This document shows positions 10,365 through 17,831 of a DNA stretch of 64,000 nucleotides, one piece after another (position 1 is the stretch's first letter; every line of letters begins with the position of its first letter). The translations under genes were made by a program, and so were the position numbers. Source of the DNA: DATILL01 sp035476575. Its GTDB lineage: Bacteria > Actinomycetota > Actinomycetes > Mycobacteriales > JACQDL01. The notes under the pieces were generated by a model. The model had not been told where the DNA came from, did not search any database, and was given only the letters and a program-made list of their open reading frames with translations. The stretch covers positions 1 to 64,000 of the forward strand of contig DATILL010000035.1 of NCBI GenBank assembly GCA_035476575.1, in the 5' to 3' direction.

Positions 10365-10638
10365 ACTCTGGCACTGTCCCGAGGCGAAGGCCCACTTGTC
10401 CGAGCTCGCCGAGGAGGTCAACCGCACCCACGAGCGGTTGCTCGTCACCAAGAACGGACGCGACTACGTCGTGGTGCTGGCCGCCGCGGATCTGGAGTCG
10501 ATCGAATCCACCCTCGAACTGCTGGCCAATCCGGCCGCCCAGGCTCGGATCGGCCAGGCGGGGCGGGAGATCGGTCGTGGTGAGGATCTGAGTGAACCGG
10601 AGATCCGCGCGCTGCTCAACCGGCCGTTACGGCGATAG
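10359..10638 (+). pseudogene. Orphan YefM/Phd-family antitoxin with a frameshift
   Basis: The ATG at 10359 gives MRTLALS, the usual start of this family, but the frame is then lost. One base later, after the CCC at about 10378-10380, the other frame continues as EAKAHLSELAEEVNRTHERL and VTKNGRDYVVVLAAADLESI to the end. That second part could be translated alone from a TTG at 10396 (80 residues), giving an N-terminally truncated antitoxin. No RelE/Doc-type toxin gene follows: the next frame is on the opposite strand. The copy is therefore probably a relic, unless the extra base is a sequencing error. Confidence 0.7.
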
Positions 10639-10658
10639 GCGGAAAGCTCGCCCAACGG

Positions 10659-10856
10659 TCACGGTAGGTGCCGCGTGCCGCGGAGTGCGGCGACGATCCG
10701 CTCGAACCGGCAGATCGGCCCGTCGGCCGGCAGGAAAAGCAACAGCCCCAGCAGTACGGCGGCCAGCGCGACGGCGGCGAACAGCAGCCAGCCGGGCAGG
10801 CTGGCCAGCCCGGCCCAGGACACCGCCACCCCGCCGGTCAGGCCCAAGGCGCGCAT
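10659..10856 (-). CDS. Small membrane protein in the PadR cassette
   Basis: A 65-residue reading frame starts at an ATG two bases after the stop of the repeat protein. It contains two hydrophobic stretches (GGVAVSWAGLASL and WLLFAAVALAAVLLGLLLFL), followed by a basic tail. The tight spacing suggests it is the third cistron of the padR operon. I do not recognise a family. It could also be the degraded end of a larger membrane protein. Confidence 0.5.
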   Translation of the reverse strand: MRALGLTGGVAVSWAGLASLPGWLLFAAVALAAVLLGLLLFLPADGPICRFERIVAALRGTRHLP

Positions 10857-10858
10857 GG

Positions 10859-11572
10859 TCAGCCATCCGGCCTGCGGGGCGCCAGGCCAGGAACCGGCGC
10901 TGCCAAGCTGCGACGTAGCACGACACACCGGCTCACTACCCGGAGCGCATGGGCGAGCTGATGCCGACGGGCACTCGGCAGCCCGCCCAGCTCCCACAAC
11001 TCGGCGCACCACTCGTCGGCGTAGCGCGGCCGGTGGACCGCCGGCAGCACCCGCACCGCCCCGCCCATGAGCCGCCGGCACACCCACCCTGGCAACCCCG
11101 ACCTGGCATCAGCCAGCTGCTCGCCTTCGCCCATGCGGGCAGCGCTCTTGCCCAAGGCCCGATCGATCGCGCGGGCGACCTCCAGCAAGTTGTCGAGCAT
11201 CGTGGCGAGATCACGATAGTGGGGCATCCAGGAAGGCAAGATCGCGCGGGCAAGGTCGTGGGCGTAGACGAGGTCGTGAGCGTGGGCGAGGGCGTGGGCG
11301 AGGGCATGGGCGAAGTCGCGGGCAAGGACGAGGTCGAGGTCAAGGGCGCGGGCGAGTGCATGGGCAAGGTCGAGGTCAAGGGCGCGGGCGAGATCACGGA
11401 CACGGGCGAGATCGCGGGCGCGGGCGAGTGCAAGATCGCGGGCACGGGCGAGGTCGAGGACGAGGTCGTTGTCGCGGGCATGGGCGAGGTCACGGGCGAG
11501 GTCACGGGCGAGGTCGAGGTGGGTAGCGAGGTTGTGGGCTCGGGCGCGGATGTCGTCCAGGTCGGCGCTCAC
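10859..11572 (-). CDS. Protein with a long LA/RD/HA/LD dipeptide-repeat segment, downstream of PadR
   Basis: The 237-residue product starts at a GTG overlapping the padR stop (GTGA). Residues 19-110 are 46 consecutive dipeptides. The first residue of each is Leu, Arg, His, Asn, Phe or Tyr; the second is Ala, Asp or Val (for example LARDLARDLAHARD and LARALDLDLAHALARA). After a linker, the end resembles a segment often seen C-terminally in PadR-linked actinobacterial proteins: RVLPAVHRPRYADEWCAELW followed by a predicted helix. The repeat probably forms a long charged helix. Function is unknown; coupling to padR suggests joint regulation, perhaps with the small membrane protein that follows. 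Confidence 0.65.
   Translation of the reverse strand: MSADLDDIRARAHNLATHLDLARDLARDLAHARDNDLVLDLARARDLALARARDLARVRDLARALDLDLAHALARALDLDLVLARDFAHALAHALAHAHDLVYAHDLARAILPSWMPHYRDLATMLDNLLEVARAIDRALGKSAARMGEGEQLADARSGLPGWVCRRLMGGAVRVLPAVHRPRYADEWCAELWELGGLPSARRHQLAHALRVVSRCVVLRRSLAAPVPGLAPRRPDG
11243..11518 (-). repeat. 46-unit degenerate hexanucleotide array inside a coding region
   Basis: On the coding strand each 6-bp unit has the shape nnC-GnC. Variation is concentrated at the middle base of each codon, so codons alternate between CTC/CGC/CAC-type and GCC/GAC/GTC-type. Sequence differences change amino acids while keeping period and frame. The array length is a multiple of six throughout. 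Confidence 0.8.
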
Positions 11573-11913
11573 TGGGGGCCTCCGGCGAGGCCGGGACGGA
11601 GGCGGGCGACCGTGGCGGTGGAGGCATACGCCCGGGCCAGCGCGTCCCGGGCTCGCTCGGCACCGTCCGCCGTCAGCACGTAGTACCTCCGCCGCGGCCG
11701 GCCCGCCACATGCGGGTCGATCTCCTCCCACGACGACTCCAGCCACCCGACCGCCTCCAGCCGGGCCAGGATCGGGTGAATCGTCCCGGACGGCAGTCCG
11801 GCCGCCTGGCCCAGCTCCAGCCCGTACCGCTCCCGGGTCGGAGACTCCAGCAGCGCCCGCAGCACCAACTGCGTCGGCAACGTCATCCGCGGACCCGCGG
11901 TAGGTTTGTTCAT
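11569..11913 (-). CDS. PadR-family transcriptional regulator
   Basis: The 114-residue protein is a typical small PadR regulator. It has a winged-helix N-terminal domain (PTQLVLRALLESPTRERYGL, then SGTIHPILARLEAVGWLE), a wing containing GRPRRRYYVLTADGAERA and a short C-terminal helix. PadR proteins usually repress a neighbouring operon and respond to small molecules or envelope stress. It is the first gene of the cassette and overlaps the repeat protein by four bases. The ATG at 11913 is used; MTLPTQ nine residues in is a possible alternative. Confidence 0.9.
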   Translation of the reverse strand: MNKPTAGPRMTLPTQLVLRALLESPTRERYGLELGQAAGLPSGTIHPILARLEAVGWLESSWEEIDPHVAGRPRRRYYVLTADGAERARDALARAYASTATVARLRPGLAGGPQ

Positions 11914-11956
11914 GTAGTAACTCTACCTAGACCCTTGGTAGAGCTGCAAGCCCTGG

Positions 11957-12403
11957 TCAGTTCCGGGGGGTGCCGGCGATGTGCTCGGGGGCGATGGTGC
12001 GGACGCCGTGCAGCACCTCAATCGGCGCTAGCGCGGCCCGGTCCAGCGGCACCAGCATCGGCGCGCGGGCACCGTACAACGTGACGGCGAGCGCGGCTGG
12101 CCCGTTGGCGACCAGCGCAACGCGGCTGACCTCATCCCAGCGATAGGTGGTCGTGCCATGCTCATGCATGACGACCAGGTGCTCCGGGGTCGCGGCTAAC
12201 AGCACCGGCCCGCGCTGCTGCGACCAGATGGTGAGTCCCGCGACCAGCACCGACAGCACAGCGATCACCAGATGCGGGGTGGACAGCCCACCGCGCAGCA
12301 CCCCAACCACGAAATAGGCGGCGAACGCCATCAGCCCACAGGCGAGCACGACGAGCAGCCGCCCCTCTGCTCTCATCTTTGTCGCGACCCGAAACTCGTT
12401 CAC
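11957..12403 (-). CDS. Two-helix membrane protein with a PH-like domain
   Basis: In the 148-residue protein, two membrane segments ([20 protein letters not shown] and [16 protein letters not shown]) are followed by a soluble domain. That domain, with [22 protein letters not shown] and [12 protein letters not shown], looks like the bacterial PH domains of small actinobacterial membrane proteins. Its GTG start overlaps the stop of the B12-binding protein (GTGA), so the two are coupled. Function unknown. Confidence 0.7.
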   Translation of the reverse strand: MNEFRVATKMRAEGRLLVVLACGLMAFAAYFVVGVLRGGLSTPHLVIAVLSVLVAGLTIWSQQRGPVLLAATPEHLVVMHEHGTTTYRWDEVSRVALVANGPAALAVTLYGARAPMLVPLDRAALAPIEVLHGVRTIAPEHIAGTPRN

Positions 12404-12804
12404 CCTTCCACGGTACCGACGTTAGCCCGGACCCAGTCAACGATTGACTGAGTGGTCGCGCCCGGCGTGAAGACCTTCGACACTCCCAGCGCCGCCAGCT
12501 CCGCCAGGTCGGCGTCCGGGATAATGCCACCACCGAACACCAGGACGTCGTCCGCGCCCCGCTCGGACAGCAGCTCGAGCACCCTCCGGAACAGCGTCAT
12601 GTGCGCACCGGAGAGCACTGACAACCCGATCACGTCGGCGTCCTCCTGGATGCTGGTCTCCACAATCTGCTCCGGGGTCTGGTGCAACCCGGTGTAGATG
12701 ACCTCCATGCCGGCGTCCCGCAGCGCGCGGGCCACCACCTTGGCGCCACGGTCGTGCCCGTCGAGGCCGGGCTTGGCGATCACGACCCGGATGCGTCCAC
12801 TCAT
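12400..12804 (-). CDS. Cobalamin-binding small subunit of an acyl-CoA mutase (IcmB-like)
   Basis: The 134-residue protein is a free-standing B12-binding domain of the methylmalonyl-CoA/isobutyryl-CoA mutase type. [10 protein letters not shown] contains the DxHxxG motif, with His17 as predicted axial cobalt ligand. The Ser-x-Leu stretch GLSVLSGAH and the GGIIPD loop are also present. Alone it binds adenosylcobalamin and needs a catalytic large subunit encoded elsewhere; none is in this window. It could serve isobutyryl-CoA mutase or a related mutase. Confidence 0.88.
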   Translation of the reverse strand: MSGRIRVVIAKPGLDGHDRGAKVVARALRDAGMEVIYTGLHQTPEQIVETSIQEDADVIGLSVLSGAHMTLFRRVLELLSERGADDVLVFGGGIIPDADLAELAALGVSKVFTPGATTQSIVDWVRANVGTVEG

Positions 12805-12813
12805 ACCGGCAGG

Positions 12814-14004
12814 CTAACCCGGCCCACTAGAGCCACGGCGGGTAGTTCGCCCAGCCGCCAGCGCCAGCAGCGCACACCCGGCCGCGGCCAACGCCAGCAG
12901 CACCGCGCCGGCACCTACCGACAGCGCCGTAGACCGGATGACCAGCAGGAACACACCGAACGCCGAGCTGGCCAGCAGCGCCGCCAGGCCGGCGTACATC
13001 CCGACCGTGGCCAGCCGGGGCCGCAACGTGGCGGCCAGCACGATCGACAGCGCGGCGGCGACCGCGACCAGCAGCCCGCCGAGCTGGTCCAGCGCCGGCC
13101 GGTCGGCCAGCGCGGTCGCGGCCGCGCTGCTGGCCGACAGCGGCAGGTCGGGCGAGGCGAGCTGGAGCCCGAGCTGGCTGAGCCCCAGCCGCTGGTCCAC
13201 CGACAACGTGGCGCCGGTGTCGCCCACCGGGTCCGCCGCCGCCAGCACGACCCCCCCCATGGCCAGCATCGCGACCACCGCCGACAGTCCGGCGAACAGC
13301 GGCCGCAGCGGGTCGAACGACCCGTCGTCCTCCATCTCGGTACGGCGCCAGGCCAGCACGGCGAGCATCCCGGCCAGCACCAGCAGCGCGCCGCTGCCGA
13401 GCTGCAGCCACAGCCCCGGCCCGGCGACATACTGGAAGACCCGGGTCTGGCCCTCCGGCAGTGGCAGGTCCAGCCCGAGCCGCTGCCGGGTCTGGGCCAG
13501 GAACGCCGTCCGGACCAGCTCACCGAGCCCGACCGCGCCGCTCGCCGCCAGCACCGCCAGCCCGAACCGGGGAAGCTGCCGCAGCACGCACAGCACGCCG
13601 GCGCAGCCAAGCACCACGGCCGCGGGCAGCGGCACCACGAAGTCCCAGGCGTTGTGCGCCGCACCCAGCGGCTCGACGTCGCCGCCCAGCGGCCCGGCCG
13701 TGCGTACCAGCGGGTACGCCGGGGTCACCAGCAGCAGTACGGCGGCCAGCGTGCCGGCCACGCCGGCCACCCGGGCCAGGGGCGAGACCGGACCGATGAC
13801 CAGCGCCGGGATGGGCGGACGGCGGTTGCGCGTGCCGGAGCCGGTGGAACGAGCGTCGCCGGCGCGGCCCGTCCGGGCGTTCGAACCGCGCCGCTGGGTC
13901 GGCCGCCCGGTGGCCGCGGCGCCACCGCCCGCACCGCCCTGCGCGCCCGGCGGCCGGGCCTTGGTCGCCGCCGGACTGGCAGCCTTCTTGCTGGCCGAGC
14001 TCAC
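12814..14004 (-). CDS. Large integral membrane protein with disordered N-terminus
   Basis: The protein of about 396 residues begins with roughly 70 Ala/Arg/Gly/Pro-rich residues (SSASKKAASPAATKARPP), followed by about nine membrane segments. These include VAGVAGTLAAVLLLVTPAYP, FVVPLPAAVVLGCAGVLCVL and LLLALAAAGCALLALAA. GGAGG precedes two in-frame GTG codons, at 14010 and 14004; the first has the shorter spacing, so either may be used. I do not recognise a family. Similar-looking proteins occur near sucCD in other actinobacteria, but this is inference. Confidence 0.65.
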   Translation of the reverse strand: MSSASKKAASPAATKARPPGAQGGAGGGAAATGRPTQRRGSNARTGRAGDARSTGSGTRNRRPPIPALVIGPVSPLARVAGVAGTLAAVLLLVTPAYPLVRTAGPLGGDVEPLGAAHNAWDFVVPLPAAVVLGCAGVLCVLRQLPRFGLAVLAASGAVGLGELVRTAFLAQTRQRLGLDLPLPEGQTRVFQYVAGPGLWLQLGSGALLVLAGMLAVLAWRRTEMEDDGSFDPLRPLFAGLSAVVAMLAMGGVVLAAADPVGDTGATLSVDQRLGLSQLGLQLASPDLPLSASSAAATALADRPALDQLGGLLVAVAAALSIVLAATLRPRLATVGMYAGLAALLASSAFGVFLLVIRSTALSVGAGAVLLALAAAGCALLALAAGRTTRRGSSGPG

Positions 14005-14300
14005 ACGCACTCGTCCTCCGTACTCCTGGGTCAGTCGTTCGTGCGGGCCGAGGGCACCCGAACGAGCTGAACCTAGCAATCACACCCCCTCCATGGCCCG
14101 GCAACGCGACCAACGAGCCTGACCGCACTACGGCAACCGGGTGATGTTGCGGGCTCCCAGGCGCTTCCCGGTGACCGAATGTGCGAATTCTCCCCCCGGG
14201 CTTCTTGCACCCGACCGTTCGGCTTGGTTAACGTCCATCCCCGGTTGCCCGATGGGGCACCACCTGTGGTAGCCCGTCGAGCACGAAGGGTCTGGCATCC

Positions 14301-14984
14301 GTGGCGAGACACCGCACCTCCCGCGGCCGTCATCGCGTCATCACGCCCCCTTCGAACCGGTCCGCCTGGCTCGCCGCCTCGGTGGCCGGTGCCGCCGTCG
14401 CCGCGCTTGGCTCCGGCCTGCCGGCCGCGACCGAGGGTGCCCGCACGGCAGCCGACAGAGCTCTGGTCGGGGTCTCGCCAGCGCCTGCCGAGGCCCCGGC
14501 CGGGGGCCAGGGCATGATCAGCGCGGCGGTCGCCCACGACCGGGTCAACACGATCATCGCCGCTTCCCGGCACAAGCGGGAGGAGCTGCGGCCGCGCTGG
14601 GTGCGGCCCGGCACCGGCCTGCTCAGCTCCTGCTTCTGCGCCCGGTGGGGCACCTTCCACTTCGGTATCGACCTGGCCGCGCCGTACGGCTCACCGATCT
14701 ACGCGGCCGGCGACGGCGTGGTGCTCAAGGCCGGCTACGCGCACGGCTTCGGCCAGTGGGTGGTCATCGAGCACGCGAACGGCGACGTGTCCATCTACGG
14801 GCACGAGTACAAGATTCTGGTGCACGAGGGCGAGCGGGTGCAGGCAGGGCAGCTCATCGCGCTGGTTGGCTCGGAGGGCGAGTCCACCGGCCCGCACCTG
14901 CACTTCGAGGTCCGGGCCGGCGGCCTGGACGGCCCCCGCATCGACCCGATCCCGTGGCTGGCCGAGCGCGACGTCACGATCTGA
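14301..14984 (+). CDS. Secreted M23 (LytM) peptidoglycan endopeptidase
   Basis: The 227-residue protein starts at a GTG. It has an Arg-rich n-region and a hydrophobic segment (WLAASVAGAAVAALGSGLP), suggesting a signal peptide or anchor, and then a LytM domain at about residues 112-220. The zinc site is complete: His120 and Asp124 in HFGIDLA, and His201 in HLHFEV. YGHEY supplies a further conserved histidine (H168). The place in the block corresponds to mycobacterial Rv0950c. It should cleave peptide cross-links in the wall. I saw no convincing riboswitch in the 290-bp leader. Confidence 0.9.
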   Translation: MARHRTSRGRHRVITPPSNRSAWLAASVAGAAVAALGSGLPAATEGARTAADRALVGVSPAPAEAPAGGQGMISAAVAHDRVNTIIAASRHKREELRPRWVRPGTGLLSSCFCARWGTFHFGIDLAAPYGSPIYAAGDGVVLKAGYAHGFGQWVVIEHANGDVSIYGHEYKILVHEGERVQAGQLIALVGSEGESTGPHLHFEVRAGGLDGPRIDPIPWLAERDVTI

Positions 14985-15024
14985 GTGTCCGGCCGCCATC
15001 GGGCGTGCTGCATCATGGAGCGTC

Positions 15025-16410
15025 GTGAACGCCGACCCCGCTGACCTCGCCGTCGCTCCCGCCCGCCCACCGCACCTGCGGGAGTCCGCCGCCGTACCCG
15101 CTGATGCCGACGTCGCCGCTGATACCGCTGTGTCCGCTGGTGTCGCCGGGCCCGCTGCCGGCGAGCCCGGCGGGTCCTTGGGCTGGCGGTGGATCGGACG
15201 GTGGTGGCTGGTCACCCGGGCGCTGACGGTGTTCCTGCTGGTGCCCGAGACGTTCGAGGTCTTCGGTGACATCCGGTACTACCTGCGCAACGTCACCGCG
15301 CTGCTCGGCGGCGCCGGGTTGGACGGCACGCTGCCGGAGTACCCGGTGCCGTCGGTCGGGGTCTTCCTGGTGCCGCGGCTGGTGGCCGGCGACCACACCC
15401 GGCCGTACGAGTGGGCGTTCGTGGCGCTGATGCTGCTGGTCGACGCGGCCTTCACCGCGGCGCTGTGGCGGGCGGCCGGGCGGCGGCCGGCTCCTGGGGT
15501 GCGGCTCTGGCTGTGGTTCCTGCCCGCGCTCGGGCCGCTCACGCTGTGCCGGCTGGACCTGGTGCCGGCGGTCCTGGCGGGGGGTGCGCTGATCGCGGTG
15601 CCGCGGCGGCCGGTGCTGGCGGGGGTGCTGGCGGCGCTCGGAGCGGTGGTGAAGCTGTGGCCGCTGGCCATGGTGCCGGCACTGTGGCTACACCGGCCCG
15701 AGCCTCGGGGTACGGGGTGGCCTCGGGGAGGCCGCTGGACGCTGCTGGCCGGGTTCGCGGTGGTGGCGGCCGGCGCAGTGCTGGCGGTGCTGGCGGTGGC
15801 CGGGCCGGCGCGGCTGGTCTCGCCGTTGACCTGGCAGTCCGACCGCGGCCTGCAGCTCGAGTCCTACCTGGCGCTACCGCTGCTGGTGGCGGACGTGTTC
15901 AGCCCGTCGCACTGGCACAGCGAGTACACCCGTTTCTACGCCTTCGAGGTGGTCGGGCCGGGCGTGGGGGTGATGCTGGCGCTGGCCAGCGTGGCGATGG
16001 TGGCGGCGGTGGCCGGGCTGGCGATGCTCTGGCTCCGGGCGGCCCGGCCGCTCTGGGTCCGGCCAGCCGGGACGGTGCCACCGGCCGCCGTCGGGCTGCT
16101 GGCGACCGGCACGGTATGCCTGATGATCATCACAGACAAGTCGTTCAGCCCGCAGTACCTGATCTGGCTCGGCGCGCTGCTGGCCGCGATGGGGGTCGCC
16201 GCCGTCGACGCCGAGACCACCCGGCTCAACCGGCTGCTGCTGGCGCTCGCGGTGCTGACCCAGGTCGTGTACCCGGGCATGTACGGGCTGCTGGTCAACA
16301 TCAACCCGCTCGCCGTCGTCCTGGTCATCGCTCGGGACGCGCTGCTGGTGCTGCTGGCCTGGGTGGCGCTGCGGCGGTTCTGGACGCTGACCGGCCGGGC
16401 CGCCGGATGA
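15025..16410 (+). CDS. GT87-family membrane glycosyltransferase
   Basis: The 461-residue protein has about ten membrane segments. It has the layout of GT87 polyprenol-phosphate-sugar-dependent mannosyltransferases of actinobacteria (DUF2029). Features include GDIRYYLRNVTALL after the first helix, an early Tyr-Pro loop (PEYPVPSVGVFLVPRL), LWLWFLPALGPLTLCRLDLV and the late SFSPQYLIWLGALL. The likely substrate is a cell-envelope glycan or glycolipid. The GTG at 15025 (VNADPADLAV) is chosen because the longer frame reads back into the peptidase gene. It overlaps the next, related gene by four bases (ATGA). Confidence 0.8.
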   Translation: MNADPADLAVAPARPPHLRESAAVPADADVAADTAVSAGVAGPAAGEPGGSLGWRWIGRWWLVTRALTVFLLVPETFEVFGDIRYYLRNVTALLGGAGLDGTLPEYPVPSVGVFLVPRLVAGDHTRPYEWAFVALMLLVDAAFTAALWRAAGRRPAPGVRLWLWFLPALGPLTLCRLDLVPAVLAGGALIAVPRRPVLAGVLAALGAVVKLWPLAMVPALWLHRPEPRGTGWPRGGRWTLLAGFAVVAAGAVLAVLAVAGPARLVSPLTWQSDRGLQLESYLALPLLVADVFSPSHWHSEYTRFYAFEVVGPGVGVMLALASVAMVAAVAGLAMLWLRAARPLWVRPAGTVPPAAVGLLATGTVCLMIITDKSFSPQYLIWLGALLAAMGVAAVDAETTRLNRLLLALAVLTQVVYPGMYGLLVNINPLAVVLVIARDALLVLLAWVALRRFWTLTGRAAG

Positions 16411-17810
16411 CCGGGCACCAGGCTGCCAAGGGCGCCGTGACCACGGGCGGGGTGACCGAGGATGGGGTGACCGAGCGGGACACCGTCGGCCGGGTGCGGG
16501 CCCGGTCCGCGGACGTGGCCCTGCTCGCCGTATCGATCATCGCGGCGGCGGTCACCCACTACCGCACCTACTCCACCGAGTGCGTCATCGTCCTGGCCTG
16601 CTGTGTCGGCGCGCTGGGCTGGGCGGTCTGGCGGGACGCCGGCTGGCAGCGGCCGCACCCGGTCTCGGTCGGGCTGGCGCTGCTGGTCGCGGCCGGCTAC
16701 CAGCTCTACGAGCCGCCGCACAAGAACGCGGTCGTCACGGCATGGCTGTGGGCCGGGGTATGGGTGAGCGCGGCGGTCACCGTGCTGGCGGTCGGGCTGC
16801 TCGCCCTGCGTGGCCGGTGGCGGGGGCGGCTGGCTGGTGGGCTGCTCGGCGGGCTCGGGCTGGCGTACGGCCTGGTCATCGTGGGCAGCCCGCGGGCGCT
16901 GATCGACGTGTGGGCCATCCTGCAGGGTGCCGCGCTGGGCTTCTGGCATGGGCTGAACCCGTACCAGATGACCTTCGACGGCGTGCCGCCCGGCCAGGTC
17001 AACGACTGCTTCAACTACCTGCCGGTCACGTTCCTGGCGCCGGCCCCAGCCCGGCTGCTGGTCGGCGACGTCCGGTACGCCGAGGCGGCCGTGCTGTTCG
17101 CCGGGGTGGCCGCGCTGGCCTGGCGAGCGTACCGGGTGCGCACCGCCGGGTCGGTCGCGCTGCCGCTGGCGCTGCTGGTCGGGCTGCTGGCCGGGACGCT
17201 GCACGACGTCCAGCAGGCGTGGAACGAGACGCTGCTGGTGGGCCTGCTGGTCGGCGCCGCAGTGCTGGCCGACCGGGGCCGCACCTGGTGGGCGGTGGCC
17301 TGCGTCGCGGTGGCGCTGGCCACCAAGCAGCACGTCGTCGTGCTGCTGCCGCTGCTGGCGCTCTGGCCGGCGTTCGGGTGGCGGCGGATGGTGGCGGCCG
17401 GGCTCGGCGGCGCGGCGCTCTGCCTGCCGTGGCTGCTGTGGGACCCGCCGAGGTTCACCGGCTGCACGGTGGGGTTCTTCCTCCACCTGCCGGCCCGGGC
17501 GGACTCGCTCTCGGTCTGGCAGTGGCTGCCGGTCGGCCTGGGCACGCCGATCCTGCTGCTCACCGCGGCTACGGCATACGCGCTCGCGGCGACTCGGCTG
17601 CCCCGCGACGGTGCCGGGCTGCTGCTCGGCTGGGGGCTGGTCCTGGGCGGTTGGGACTTGATCAACAAGCAGAGCTTCCTGAACCAGTGGCTGCTGGTGG
17701 CCCAGCTCGTGGTCGCCGGCCTGGCCCTGGCCGCCTCCCGCTCCCGTCTCTCTGACGATCATCGAGTTGTGGTCGCTCGCAGAGATCAACAAGCGACAAT
17801 AACTCGATGA
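16407..17810 (+). CDS. Second GT87-like membrane glycosyltransferase
   Basis: The 467-residue protein has about ten membrane helices and resembles the upstream gene. LNPYQMTFDGVPPGQVNDCF is a loop typical of this family, and ATKQHVVVLLPLLALWP and LINKQSFLNQWLLVAQLVV match GT87 signatures. It starts within the stop of the preceding gene, so the pair is probably co-translated and may form or modify one glycan. The final residues (SDDHRVVVARRDQQATITR) are encoded by the intergenic hairpin repeat. Its native stop was therefore probably replaced by repeat DNA. Confidence 0.78.
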   Translation: MTGHQAAKGAVTTGGVTEDGVTERDTVGRVRARSADVALLAVSIIAAAVTHYRTYSTECVIVLACCVGALGWAVWRDAGWQRPHPVSVGLALLVAAGYQLYEPPHKNAVVTAWLWAGVWVSAAVTVLAVGLLALRGRWRGRLAGGLLGGLGLAYGLVIVGSPRALIDVWAILQGAALGFWHGLNPYQMTFDGVPPGQVNDCFNYLPVTFLAPAPARLLVGDVRYAEAAVLFAGVAALAWRAYRVRTAGSVALPLALLVGLLAGTLHDVQQAWNETLLVGLLVGAAVLADRGRTWWAVACVAVALATKQHVVVLLPLLALWPAFGWRRMVAAGLGGAALCLPWLLWDPPRFTGCTVGFFLHLPARADSLSVWQWLPVGLGTPILLLTAATAYALAATRLPRDGAGLLLGWGLVLGGWDLINKQSFLNQWLLVAQLVVAGLALAASRSRLSDDHRVVVARRDQQATITR

Positions 17811-17815
17811 TCGTC
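17754..17815. terminator. Hairpin repeat, ATCATCGAGTTGT family, copy A
   Basis: Arms of 17 bases (GACGATCATCGAGTTGT at 17754 and its near-perfect complement ending at 17815, one mismatch) enclose a loop containing AGAGATCAAC. It lies between the convergent GT87 and helicase genes and reaches the last codons of the former. Probably a bidirectional terminator, and a member of a dispersed repeat family. Confidence 0.75.
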
Positions 17816-17831
17816 AGGGAGGGCCGACCGG

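Noticed and set aside
14011..14300. Possible ydaO/c-di-AMP riboswitch before the M23 peptidase
   Set aside because: Such riboswitches are common before wall peptidases in this phylum, but I could not find the conserved core blocks; only generic GC-rich hairpins are present.
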